NCBI GenBank assembly: GCA_015680685.1
Contig: MNCI01020094.1
Span: forward strand, 522,476 to 572,600
DNA from: Gnetum montanum
Lineage: Eukaryota; Streptophyta; Gnetopsida; Gnetales; Gnetaceae
Length of the DNA: 50,125 nucleotides
Reading direction: 5' to 3'
This document shows, piece after piece, positions 10,611 to 21,469 of the stretch. The notes beneath the pieces are model-generated. The model ran no database searches, was not told the DNA's origin, and worked only from the letters and a program-made list of their open reading frames with translations. The position numbers and the translations under genes were made by a program. Positions within the stretch are counted from its first letter, which is position 1, and each line of letters starts with the position of its first letter.

Positions 10611-11389
10611 ACTGCGACCACACTCACATGTCTAGCAATGGAGTTGAGATGCAGTTGTAGCTAGAAAAGTTGTTGAGAGGTGCATTTCAATCCAACACAT
10701 AATTTCTACTTGGAAGATTCAACATTCACATGCAACTAGTGTAAGGAAACTTTGTTGGCATAGTCATGATATTCTATCTATCATTGTTACCATTCTATGT
10801 TTGCTTCTAGCTTTAGCATGGTGGCCTTCACAAACTTGAGTGAGGTATAGTTGCAACATTGTGATAAGATAATCTAGCTTTTGTCAACCAAAAGATATCG
10901 ATGTTGGACATGTGATTTGAAGGAGGGAAAGATAGGTAAGATTTTAATGGATAATGCATATATCAAGGAAAAATAGGTAACGAAAATTAATGTTAAGGTT
11001 AACCTTTCAATGTGTATGTGGAAAACAAGAAATTGAGATGCCATTTAATCAAGTTTAATTGGATAGGATAGTAGGGTATAACCAACATGAAAGCTAATCC
11101 AAGAGCAAGTTAGGAAATAATTTTGATGCAAGAAATACATCTTGAATCCTTACAACTTAGGGAATGTTAAGATCTTGATCTTGTAAGACATTCTTGCATC
11201 AAATTAAGAAAACCTTTCGAGGTAATGTTCAGCCCAATTATTCCTAGGAAAGGCCTTTCTAACAGAGTTATATCTGGACTCCTACCCAAATAATAAGAAT
11301 TTATCAAGAAGTAAGAAAGGAATAAAATCTTGTATATTATTAAGTAAATAAAATTATCACATCACTATTGATTTGCATCAAGCTACACA
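10611..11389. other. Unassigned sequence, no gene seen
   Basis: AT-rich sequence without a recognisable frame, terminal repeat or conserved motif. It separates the copia 3' LTR from the ATCGAT-rich block. Confidence 0.35.
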
Positions 11390-12220
11390 ATGTCAGGTGA
11401 TTAGGATAAATTATTTTCTCAAAAGATATCAAGTCCTCGATGTCTATAGATATTAATAATATAGACTAAAACTTTTTGGAATTGTTAATATCGAGAGACA
11501 TCATGGGTTTGATGTCTTGTTAAAAGTGAATTTGAGATATATTAACTATAGTAATCTAAATTGATATAATGTAAAAAAAATTCATGCTATCAATTTAATT
11601 ATTGATTTTATCAAATTTACTCAAGATGTGAAATAATAGACACTAATTCATATCGACTAAATCGATATGGATCAAGTAAGAACAAATTCGATTCAATATC
11701 TCTTGTCTAAATAATGTGGATTTAATATAGTTTGATATGTTTTTAGACATATCGATTCATATAGATTAAATTAATGAGACTCGATATGTTTGCAATTTTC
11801 CTCAGTTTCTCATGTATTAGCAATGTAATCATGATAGAAATCAATATATAAAAAACCCAAACATTGTACATATTAATATTTATCAATTCCTTGATGAAAT
11901 TTGGTCCAATTTATATCAAAATTTATTGATTCCACTATAAAAATTTATATCATTAAAATATGAAAAAAAGAAAAGAAAAAATAAGGTGTCATAGTAAGGT
12001 AGTGGCCTATATATATCATTTGATCATATTGTTTTCTTTCTTCTAATATGAATATAAAAGTGAATGCGATGTCAAAGTATATTGAATATTAGTTTTAATT
12101 ATTTATGTACTTACTTGATTACCTAGGTGTTATGTAGGTTAACAATGGATATATATTTGGAAATTTATATATTTTTTGCCTTAGTTGACCAGGCATTAGC
12201 CAAAGGCTAGTTGGACATTG
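11390..12220. repeat. LTR-like block with scattered ATCGAT/GATATC motifs
   Basis: Repeated half-palindromes (GATATC, TCGATATG, ATCGATAT, CATATCGATTCATAT) occur between 11,425 and 11,790, followed by a TATA-like ATATATAAA near 11,848. The layout resembles the candidate LTR at 12,221-13,321 and, more distantly, the GATATC arrays of the other LTRs. It may be a truncated LTR of the same family; no clear ends were found. Confidence 0.35.
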
Positions 12221-13321
12221 TGATGAACCCCTCATTATTCCAATTGTTAACTCATTAAAGGCTTAACTTTTTATTGTTTACTATTTTATCTTATCGAAGA
12301 TCATAAATTTTTATGATAACTATCAATAAGTACTAATTACTTTATTAAGTCTTTCTTATAACAAGATACCATCAAAATTGATAGATATCAATAAGATATA
12401 GATTAGCATCATGGATTTCAATATGTTCAAAAGGAAACCATATCGATCTGCATAGCTAATATCGATTTAAATTGATCTCATTAGATCAAAACTACCTAGA
12501 CCTTCCAGGAATGTAGATATTGATCCATATTGAAGCTGTTATATATATCAAGAGTCCATAGAAATAGCAATTGCAATATAGATCGATAACATTAGAAAGC
12601 AAACTACACCACTAAGGTAATGAAGATATTGATCATTACTAGGGGTACAATCAGAATCTATGGTTCAAGGACATCACCAATGTGATACAGCTCAATATAA
12701 TAGTATCAATCCTTATCAATTCCCTTGATGGAGATTGATATGTCTATTTTGTTAATTTTTCCTATGTATAATGTAAGCTCCTCTAGTATAAAAGGGAGAG
12801 CACCACATCCAACAGTGTGTGGAACCCAAGGGATTCAATACCTAAGGGGAACCCTTAGAATCAAGATGCAAGAGAACCCACATTAAGTTGAAATTAGTTT
12901 CCCTTGAATAATTGTTAAGTGAAGATTTGTTGAGCCTTGTGGCAACTATAGACCATTGGGTTCCATTATCAGGCTATTGAGGTTGCTAGACTATGGAAAT
13001 AATAAGATAGAATCATAGATTAGGTGAAGTCTCCCTTGTAATCCTCATAATATATGCTTGTATTTATTATTTTAATTTGATTTAATCATTAATTTCCATT
13101 CTTGAAATTAATATTATAAGTTAGGGTGAACATTTATGTTTTCACTTAGAAGTGTGGGATTTGGTTGGATTTGATTCTAATTGTCTTTGTCTTGATGATC
13201 TTTTGACTTTGAACTACTCCTTCATAGATATAGCTTGTGGGTCAATCATAGATGAGGTGACTTCTCTACAACAAAGATAACCACTAAGGTAATCCAACAC
13301 CAAATTTTTCTTGGCTCATCA
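12221..13321 (+). repeat. Candidate solo LTR with TGATGA...TCATCA ends
   Basis: It begins TGATGAACCCC and ends CTTGGCTCATCA, so the 6-bp termini mirror the TGATGA/TCATCA ends of the pol-less element's LTRs. It contains many ATCGAT/GATATC-like motifs (about 12,380-12,740) and a good TATA box at 12,787-12,794 (TATAAAAG) with GGGAGAGCACC just after. No PBS follows, and the flanking pentamers (CATTG before, GTAGC after) do not match, so either end could be off or the duplication has decayed. Confidence 0.4.
12787..12794 (+). promoter_or_regulatory. TATA box of candidate LTR
   Basis: TATAAAAG follows the ATCGAT-rich block and precedes a GC-richer stretch where transcription would begin. Confidence 0.45.
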
Positions 13322-13334
13322 GTAGCCTATGATG

Positions 13335-14285
13335 TCTATGGATGCACATAAGATAGTTAAGATTTGTGCACATGTCAGCATAATACTTTTCTTATTTATG
13401 TACCATCTCAAGAACTTAAAACTTTTAAAATCATATGGTCCTTCCATATGTAAAAGGTAGATCTCATAGGCTTTATGAATTCCCCATCTTTTGCTTGTCA
13501 TCAATTCATTCTAATAGCTACTAAATATTTTACTAAGTGCTTTGAAGACATTAATCTTAAATTCCCAACTTCAAAGTATATTTTTCATTTTATTTTGAAT
13601 CATTTAGTCATCCACTTTGGCATCTCCCTCCATGTTGTTACTAACACTGGACCTTAATTCAAGAGCAAAGAACTAGCCAAATTCTATAAGTAATACCAAA
13701 TCCCATAGTTGTTCTCATCTTCATACTAAAAATCTAATGGTCAAGTAAAGTCAACTCATGAATCCTTCACTCATTTGTTCAAAAGTATGGTTGATAAATA
13801 CCAACATAATTGGCATACCCAATTATCTCATGTCATTTGGATCCACCACACTACCTTTCATAATGCAACTAGCTAAACTTCATGCATGCTTTCCTATGGA
13901 TCAGAAGCCATATTGTTAGTGGAGCTAGACATGCCTTGTCTTAAAGTAACCTTGAATAATTGGATGTAATACAAGGAGAATGAAAACATGTATTGTGTTG
14001 AGCTAGATATGCTTGAAGAAAATCACAAGAAAGTAATCATTAATATTCAAAATCATTAAAAAATCATGCTCCATTACCATGGAAATCATGTTATAGTTAG
14101 AGAAATCGAAGATGGTGATTTTATCCTTGGGCATTTTCCTAATTCCAAGATAAGCAAGGTCTTGTTGAACTAGCAAAGTATTTTCATTGTTTTAAAGAGC
14201 CTTGGCAATAGAGCATACTAATTAGTATATTTAGAAGGGAATTAACACATGAATTATGTAAATAAAGCATACCTCAAAATATATT
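13335..14285 (+). pseudogene. Ty3/gypsy integrase relic
   Basis: With small frameshifts, the plus strand reads a remnant of the integrase zinc-binding end (MDAHKIVKICAHVS), then WSFHM-stop-KVDLIGFMNSP, in place of the usual W-P-F-x-x-W-G-x-D-x-I-G-P. The catalytic core follows: HQFILIATKYFTKCFEDINL, GISLHVVTNTGP (the usual TDNGP with Asp now Asn/Thr), FKSKELAKFY, NGQVKSTHES. The C-terminal block contains YGSEAILLVELDMPCLKVTL and a GDFILG segment near 14,120. No chromodomain is visible, which fits Tat/Athila-type plant elements. The RT and RNase H that should precede it are missing; the candidate solo LTR abuts it instead. Confidence 0.8.
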
Positions 14286-14365
14286 ATTTTTGAAAAAGAA
14301 AAAGAATCAAGTTTACTTTAATCATATCTCTTACTTCACTTGTTTCTATTGCAATCTTTTGAATA

Positions 14366-14386
14366 TCTCTCTCTCTCTCTCTCTCG

Positions 14387-14417
<31 letters not shown>
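14366..14417. repeat. (TC)n microsatellite followed by 31-C homopolymer
   Basis: About ten TC units (14,366-14,385), one G, then an unbroken run of 31 C (14,387-14,417). In such AT-rich DNA a C run this long is striking. A plus-strand frame translating it as polyproline is not a gene. Confidence 0.95.
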
Positions 14418-14419
<2 letters not shown>

Positions 14420-15179
14420 CCCCTACTATTTTTCTCCTATCTACCTCATCAAATTTCATTTATTTTCTTTGACCTCATTCTATTTTATTCTACTAACTTT
14501 CTTCTACATCATAATATGATGAGGATATTTATCAATGATTTGCCTCATGTAGTAAGCAAATAAGTATTCTATTAGTTTAACTCCATGTGATGGTGTGTTG
14601 TGCCTAAGTGGAATAAGAAGAAAATTAATTTATTAAGCATTAGCAATCATTAGAGTATGGAATTAATCCATGCCCTTCTTCTATAGCATAACATCTCATC
14701 TTGTTCCTAATTTTTCTTTCTATTTTATTATTTTCTAGATTTCACAAGTCCCTATTTCATTCTCTTTACTTTCATCGGCACATTCAATGAGGATTAAGTG
14801 ATTTGTTCTATTTCAATAAGAATGTGTTAAGATGATGAGTTGAACAAGGTACAAACATCATAAATTACATCCTTTTGACATCTTGTGTACAAGATTTAGC
14901 CATGCCCCCTTTTGTCACATAGCATTAGCCTCATGACTAGTGTATCAAGAATATCCTAAATTGTTTTCCTTTTTCTACTTCTTTCTTTCCATCTCTTTTT
15001 TACAAGTATATCATTCATTCATCATATTCTCTTCTTGAAGAACCCTTCTTTGAGACCTCAACAACATCTATCAACAAAGAGTAATGTTGTACCCACTTTT
15101 TCAATTTAATGGGAATCGAGAGTAAGTGTGGTCTCAACATCATCCCATGTGGATCTAGAAAATCTTTCTAAATATACCA
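14418..15179. other. No gene seen; possible gypsy 3' region
   Basis: AT-rich sequence after the integrase relic. A CATTCAATGAGGATTAAG segment near 14,783 recalls the 'CATTGAGGAC' stretch often found before the 3' LTR of plant gypsy elements. No polypurine tract or LTR start could be fixed. Confidence 0.3.
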
Positions 15180-16560
15180 TTACAAGCACATTTCTAGCTC
15201 CCAAAGATACCTAGAAACCATTTGGAATCATAATCTAGCTTATAGACTTCATTTTTGATAACCTTAAAAAAAACTTTAGAATCAAAATTTTTCTATGTCA
15301 AAGGAAATGAAGATTTTGAATCAAGATCTCTTTAATACCATAGGCTAAAATGTCTTTAAAGAAACTTCATAAGAAATGTTTATGATCTTCAAAGGACTTT
15401 AGGAACCATTTGGGATCATATCCCAACTTAGCTCCAAGTTCAGTGACCTTACAAAATTTCAAGGAAAGTTGAAAATTTTTTCTAAGTGGTGGTAATGTTA
15501 GCATTAGCATCAATGTTAATGCTAAGAGAATTATTTTGAGAACTTCAAAACCTCACCGAAACTACATACTAACATGCACAATGGGTTCCTAGAACTACGA
15601 CAAATCATTGACAATAATTTCGACACTCCAAGCTTTCAAGATTGGCACTTTTTTATAGAGTTTTTGGGGACTGATAAAATTGACATTTTTGCTATGTTTG
15701 AAATGCTAATAAGATTAGATCTTAAATTGGAATTTCCAAATAATTTCATATATCAATTTCATAGCATTTTATAAGTTTAAAAATCTCTTAATGCTTTAAA
15801 ATCCTCATTTCTGAATTAATTTTAGCCTTTTTGAAGTTATTATTTTTGGTCTAAAATTATCAAAAAAATTTCTAACCATGAGATTGATGTTGATGCTACA
15901 TGTTAATGTCACCACCAATAAGATCTACACCTACAACATTGGCAAGTCCCTAGGATTCCTTGCTTTTATCTTAACAACCTTTGATGTTAACTTGGAGCTT
16001 AAACGAAATCCCCAAGAACTCAAAAATCTAGCTTAGAAAAAATAGCTTAAAATTTGACTAATTATGAGAATCACCATTTTTATAATTCAAAAAATGGAAT
16101 TTTTGATCTTTATAATTAATATTTTAGCTTATTCTTATACTTCTCACATCCTTGAACATTACCCTAACATCATTTTGACTCATTTTGAAAATGATTCGAG
16201 TGTTGTAGAGGTTATGAGGCTAGATTTGTAAAAGTAAAAATAAATTCTAAGCTTTTAGTTAATACTAATGCTAACATTAGCATCAATGTTAACATTAGCA
16301 CTTTTGTCACTAGCATCACCTAATCACCAACATTCAAATTCAACATCTACCATCTTCTCTGGACTTCATGGGTTCCTAGGCATCATTTTGGCATGTTTCA
16401 ACATCACCTTAGGCAATGAATAATGATTCAAAAATTTTAAATTAGTAGTTTGCGGATGATGATAAAATTTTCCTAACTGTTGATGACTTAATGCTAGCAT
16501 CAATATTACCTCAACACATTGTTGCAATTTTAGTAACCCAAAGTTAAAATTAGTAACTTT
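15180..16560. repeat. Unclassified degenerate repeats with nested TTAACATTAGCAT palindromes
   Basis: Short self-complementary blocks recur at about 15,492, 15,888, 16,262 and 16,488, for example GTTAGCATTAGCATCAATGT and ATGCTAACATTAGCATCAAT. Longer degenerate direct repeats are also present: AACCATTTGGAATCATAATC near 15,217 against AACCATTTGGGATCATATCC near 15,406; and GGGTTCCTAG near 15,583 and 16,370. No coding region was recognised. It may be the LTR or non-coding interior of an unidentified element. Confidence 0.45.
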
Positions 16561-18129
16561 GTCCTTATGAATATGAGCTTAAAACATGACTTTTAGGCTA
16601 GTTTCTTAAGATTTGAGAGCAATTGTTAGGTTTTAACATCTCAATAGCACAAGTGTCTACTATCATTGTGATACACATGTTCTCTATTTCCATCTCCTAC
16701 ATCCTTAGTGTGACTTCCACATATGGAATTTTTTGGCTTCTTCAGTGCTTTCTAGAGTTAGAATTTTCTTTAATTACAATGTTGGTGTTGGGACCCTTAG
16801 TTAAAACAACCATATTTTGGTCTAAAATAAATTTTAGATGATGCCTACAGCTTTCATATCTATATTTGAATCCTTAAAGGATTTAATTCCACTCCTTAAA
16901 TCTATATTTCACTTAAGATTTGAGCCTTTGTTATTAGTTTCTATTTCCTTACATTTTTTCCTATTGTTGGTAGCTTGACCCTTCATAGGAGGTGAACACT
17001 TTACAATTTATTAATAAAGCATTTTATTATTTGGGAAAGGCTCTAAGACCTTTCTCCCATATTTTATCATATCGTATTCATTATTTTACACTTTTTTACT
17101 CACATTCTATACCTAGAATTTGATCTATCTCCCAAACTGCATTATATAAATAGTTAATTTTTTAGTGATTTATATTTACTTATTTTCTCTCCATAAAAAT
17201 CTCATTTTTTTCTAAGGAATTTGAGACCCTTTTCTCTACATTAAATTCTTAATATTTTAATATTTTTTCTCTTTACTTTTATTTTAAACTTATTTTTTAT
17301 TCTATCACTCATAGTTTACTTAATACGTAGGTTATTTTTCTTAGCAATTTGAACTCATTATCTCTCATACTAAAATCTTAATTTCTTCTATCATTCTTGG
17401 TTTTTGTATGATTAGTTAAGTTTATATTTAATTAGAGGTTTTGTAGCATTTCATTTCATAATCATTGATACATTGAGAATTATATTGATCCAAAGATCAT
17501 TTACTACTACATGCTAAGTATTCCAATACTTAGTTCATGGAGGTATCCTTGTAGGAGTGTAAAGAACATTTTTGTAGAAACAAGACCAATGCAGAAAATG
17601 ATTTTCTATGCTCATAATAATCCATATTATTTAGAATTTACCTTCATTTTTCATCAATATGAATAATTTCAATATAGAAATTTACAAGGTATTATTGTAT
17701 TGCCACCAAATTGATCAATCCCATCTATGCTCAAAGCCATTTTACTAAGATCTAATCTTCTTCATACACATTAATGCTATCAATTCATAAAGAACATGAC
17801 TAGATCTTATCAATTGACCAAAGCCCAAGATAAAAGGGATAGCATCATGAAAGCTAAGTATGAACAAAAGAAGAATACACATAAAACTTATAAATTAAAA
17901 ATTCTTACAATTATCAATCTAATTCTCAGCCATCTATCTTATATGTTGAAGATCCTATGCAATAGAGATTACATTCAACCTTGGTATAAACTCCTAGAAG
18001 GGATGGAAAAACTACTAGAGTAAGAAGGGATCAAAGACCTAGGACCTCCAATAGATCCAAATAGGAATAATAATTGAATAATATAAAGAGAGAAAGCTAA
18101 CATTACTGCCCAAGTCCTCCATCCTCTTT
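16561..18129. other. No recognisable gene
   Basis: AT-rich sequence with several short open frames that look random in composition. No PBS or LTR end could be located upstream of the gag relic that follows. Confidence 0.35.
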
Positions 18130-19830
18130 GTCATCGTCATTGATGGGTTTTGACAAAGACACATTTAGACATTGAGATAGAAGTCCATGAAGGTATCAAC
18201 ATAACGTGCATGATAGGAATAGAAGAAGAGATCAAGACAAATATCATGGAAGAGATAGGAATCATAATGAAGATGAAGAGAGAGGGAAAGAGAGAGAGAG
18301 AAAGAGAGAGAGAAGGTATAGGAAAAGGAATAATGAAGAACATCAAAGGGATCATCACCGCTATAATGGATACTACAAAAAACTTAAAGATTATGATAAA
18401 CCCCTACTAGTCACTAGAAGCATGATAGATATCAAAGAGACTATCTACATTTTAACAAGACATCAAAGAAATTATCCCATTAAGTAGCTTGACATGAACA
18501 ACATTTTGAAGTTTGAGAGAGGTTATAATGCTAATCCACAACATTACCTATAAGTATTTCATGATGTATATGTGCTACATAATATTAATAATGATTGGCA
18601 AAAACTTAAGTTATTTCCATGTATACTAATTAAAGAAATAGAAAACAGGTATCAACCTCTACAACTAGACTCTATTCATTGATGGAGCATAATGTTAGAA
18701 ATTTTTAATCACAAATAGTAGACATATTTAGGAGTTTCAAGTCTAAGGAAACAAATCTAAAGATGGAAACATTAGAGTCATGAGTTCCTTGATGCAGCTA
18801 TGAGTAGATATTATTCCCTCTTGCATAGATGTCTAAGGCATGATTTTTATCAAAAGAAATTACTCAAGCACATAATTGATAGGTTAAGAAATAAACCATG
18901 AAAGATCCTTGAGGCATAAACTCATGGGAGGTTATTTGAAATGCAAGTACATTGCATATAGAGGTTAATTGATCAATTGGCTAAGATAGAAGGAGAACTA
19001 AGAAAGAAAGAATTTTTCAATGAGTATAACAAGAAATCATCTCTTTTTAAAAGAGATGTTAAGTCTATGAGACATAATAAGAAGAATTCATAAAAGATAT
19101 GTTTAAAAGAAAGACTTTGATGATCTAAAAATATATACTAAATATTATAGCAAAGGTTGAAAACATATGGGATTTTGTAGATTGGAAATTGCAATAATGC
19201 TAAAGATAGTAGAGAAAAAATAGAGTAAGTCCTAATCAAAGGAAATTCCAAAAAGATAAAAAATAAATAAGACATGACATATACAACTATAAAGGAAAAG
19301 CTATTGTTATGATAGAAATTGCTAATTCTAGTGTAGAAGGTGAAGATGGATATGAACTATGTTAATACAAACATTCCAAAGGATGTTCTCCATTTATGAA
19401 TCACTTATAGGAACCAAGAGCATATATATTAAATTCAAATTTTATTAAAAAGAAAAGTCCAAGGAGGTTCTCTTACTCACAAGGTAACTATAGATAACCC
19501 TATTTACCACAGCTATATTATCCTCATGGGGCTTATCCTCAACCTCAAAAACAATATAAGTAGTAGTAGAAAATTATATACTCATGGGAAATGCCACTAC
19601 TGAGATAATAGTATCCTTGTTGACAACTAGATCCTTATGGCTACTATGTTTAGCAACATGTTTCTCATAGTAATACCTCTATTAATAATTCTTATGAGTA
19701 CCATCTTGATGAATATCATTGATCCATAACTCCACATGTAGAATTACCATCCTACATGCCTCATCCTATAATCCAACATCATTAGCAACTCCTATGTCAT
19801 TTTTTCTAGTTCCAGTGACATCAATTTTGA
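18130..19830 (+). pseudogene. Third gag relic of the pol-less element lineage
   Basis: Plus-strand frames align with the gags at 39,617-41,614 and 30,006-27,624. Shared landmarks are YDKPLLVTRS (DEPLLATKS in the others), LDMNNILKFERGYNANPQHY (LDLNNFRKFSRGYDLDPQHH), INNDWQKLKLFP and SRYYSLLHRCLRHDF. The C-terminal tail is Tyr/Pro/Gln-rich (PQLYYPHGAYPQPQKQY). The N-terminal part is unlike the others: an Arg/Glu-rich stretch encoded by a GA microsatellite. Stops are mostly TAG, including three in a row at 19,561. No zinc knuckle is obvious. The element's LTRs were not found. Confidence 0.7.
18278..18316. repeat. GA-rich microsatellite within the gag relic
   Basis: Runs of GAGAGAGAG broken by AAAG. 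On one frame it encodes an Arg/Glu-alternating segment (ERGKERERKRERRYRKRN). Open frames on both strands here are by-products of the simple repeat. Confidence 0.8.
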
Positions 19831-20453
19831 AGGTGGAAGTGAAATGAGGTCTCTTTTAGTACTCTACAAATTTTATCCCAACTTAAAAATTAGCCAAAAA
19901 GATAACGATGAATGGTGGAGAACTTGTGGTATTACAAATCATAAGTTGTGGTGAGGTCATAATCTACATATTATCAAAGATCATGTATCATGGTCTAGTT
20001 GTGGTATGTTTAGAAGATAAGGATAAGAACCATGGATCATTAAGTACTCATGGTCTAGATATCATAAGTCATGGTGCAGTCATGGTTATCTTAATAACAA
20101 GTTATGTTTGATACAAAAGGTGTGAAAGTTCTACCTCTAGCCTCCTCTACAAAGTTGTCAAGACCACGAGTCAAGATGGACTCATGTCATAATATCACAA
20201 CTAATGGTAAATTCATGATTAGCATAAATAGTGGATTTCTTCTTACTCTGCAACACCATGATTTATAGTGAGGTTATGTTATATCTATGAGGATACTATG
20301 AGTCATGGTTAAGTCATGGTAAACTTGTGAAATAGAGGTATTGAAATTAACCCTGCAATGATGCTAAAATGAAGCACAAATAGACCTAGGATGGAAAAGT
20401 ATGAAATGATTAGATGTGCAATAGCATTGGTATCCAAAAATTGTCAAGATTTG
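19831..20453. repeat. Degenerate CATGGT-rich repeats between gag relic and LTR
   Basis: Short related words (CATGGTCTAG, AGTCATGGT, TCATGGTAAA, AAGTTGTGGTGAGG) recur irregularly at about 19,910-20,340. No coding function is apparent. The minus-strand retroelement starts at 20,454. Confidence 0.4.
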
Positions 20454-21298
20454 TGATTAGCAGTGAGGTACCCCTACACTCAACCATACGAATATGAGCA
20501 TGTGTACACAACCTAATCGAATGTAGCGAATGGACTAGTTGTGGCACCTAGACAATTATACATTGATCATAGTTCACTATCTTCCCACCTAGACTATTAT
20601 TTTCTTTTTCATGTTTAGTTTAGTCCATAGTAAGGTGTATGATGTGATTTCTAATACTATGCTACTCCTAAAGACAATGAGAAATAGCTTGAGTAAACTA
20701 ATATGCAATAGGAAGCAAAATATAAGCTAGCGTAAGTGTGATGAGCATCCATCCTTAATCATTTATATGCATCTTGGACTTCGTGTACTACTTCTGGGAT
20801 TACCAAGCACACATTACTCAAAGCACTACTAGATACGCTACTAGGTTACCACGTAGTTACACTTAAATGTTCATAATTAAGACGTACTCATTCCACGTTA
20901 ATAGCAGGAATAGTAAATGACAATAAAAGAAATATTAACTAAGAAAAAACACTAAATAATTAACAATTAAACAATTAAAAACTAAGTGAATGCTACAATG
21001 ATGGAGTAATCTTGATCTTTATTGCTAATTGTATGCATGTCCAAGTACGTCATACTCAAACAAAGGTTCTGTACAACTACAAGCATCACACTATGAGCAT
21101 GCACTTGGGAAAAGCACTAAAAATTAACAAAAAGAATCCAAACTTCTAATGACTTTTTTTCTTGTGGGACTGAGTGTTATATTTATAGGATAACATAGGA
21201 ATCATGATATTATGTATACGATATCATACCTAGGCTATGATATTGCGTATCCGATATCATGTACTTGATATCAGGGCCTGGCAAGCTACAATTCATCA
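20454..21298 (-). repeat. 3' LTR of the minus-strand pol-less element
   Basis: The minus strand starts TGATGAATTGTAGCTTGCC at 21,298, right after the polypurine tract. A GATATC array (21,272-21,200) and TATAAATA at 21,187-21,180 follow. The 3' part is shared with the LTRs at 30,140-30,843 and, more distantly, 38,650 and 46,546. The far end reads CCTCACTGCTAATCA where the 5' copy has CCTCACTACTCATCA. Confidence 0.85.
21180..21272 (-). promoter_or_regulatory. LTR promoter: GATATC palindrome array plus TATA box
   Basis: Read on the minus strand, four to five GATATC-like units (TGATATCAAG, TGATATCGG, CAATATCA, TGATATCG, AATATCAT) precede TATAAATA at 21,187. Most CpGs of the ancestral palindrome have become TG or CA. 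The layout is the same as in the plus-strand LTRs. Confidence 0.65.
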
Positions 21299-21313
21299 TA
21301 CCCCTATGATTGA
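21299..21313 (-). other. Polypurine tract of the minus-strand element
   Basis: The minus strand reads CAATCATAGGGGTA immediately before the 3' LTR. The plus copy has CAGTCATGGGGGTA at the same place. Upstream, both have TTGACTTGAGGA, a stretch common before plant gypsy polypurine tracts. Confidence 0.75.
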
Positions 21314-21469
21314 ATAAAAACTCATCCTCAAGTCAAAAAAAATGAGAAACAAGTTCATTTAATTACATAATGGATGGGTATGGGATTATGAATTGACTAT
21401 GGATTCTTTTATGCTACAGTGTGGGACTAGATAAAAAAAATTGGGACACTAACACAAAATACAAAATAC

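Noticed and set aside
14290-14472. Short plus-strand frame with polyproline
   Set aside because: It is made by the poly-C tract; there is no conserved domain or supporting context.
18137-18358. Minus-strand frame rich in Ser/Leu/Ile over the GA repeat
   Set aside because: It is the antisense translation of the GA microsatellite within the gag relic.
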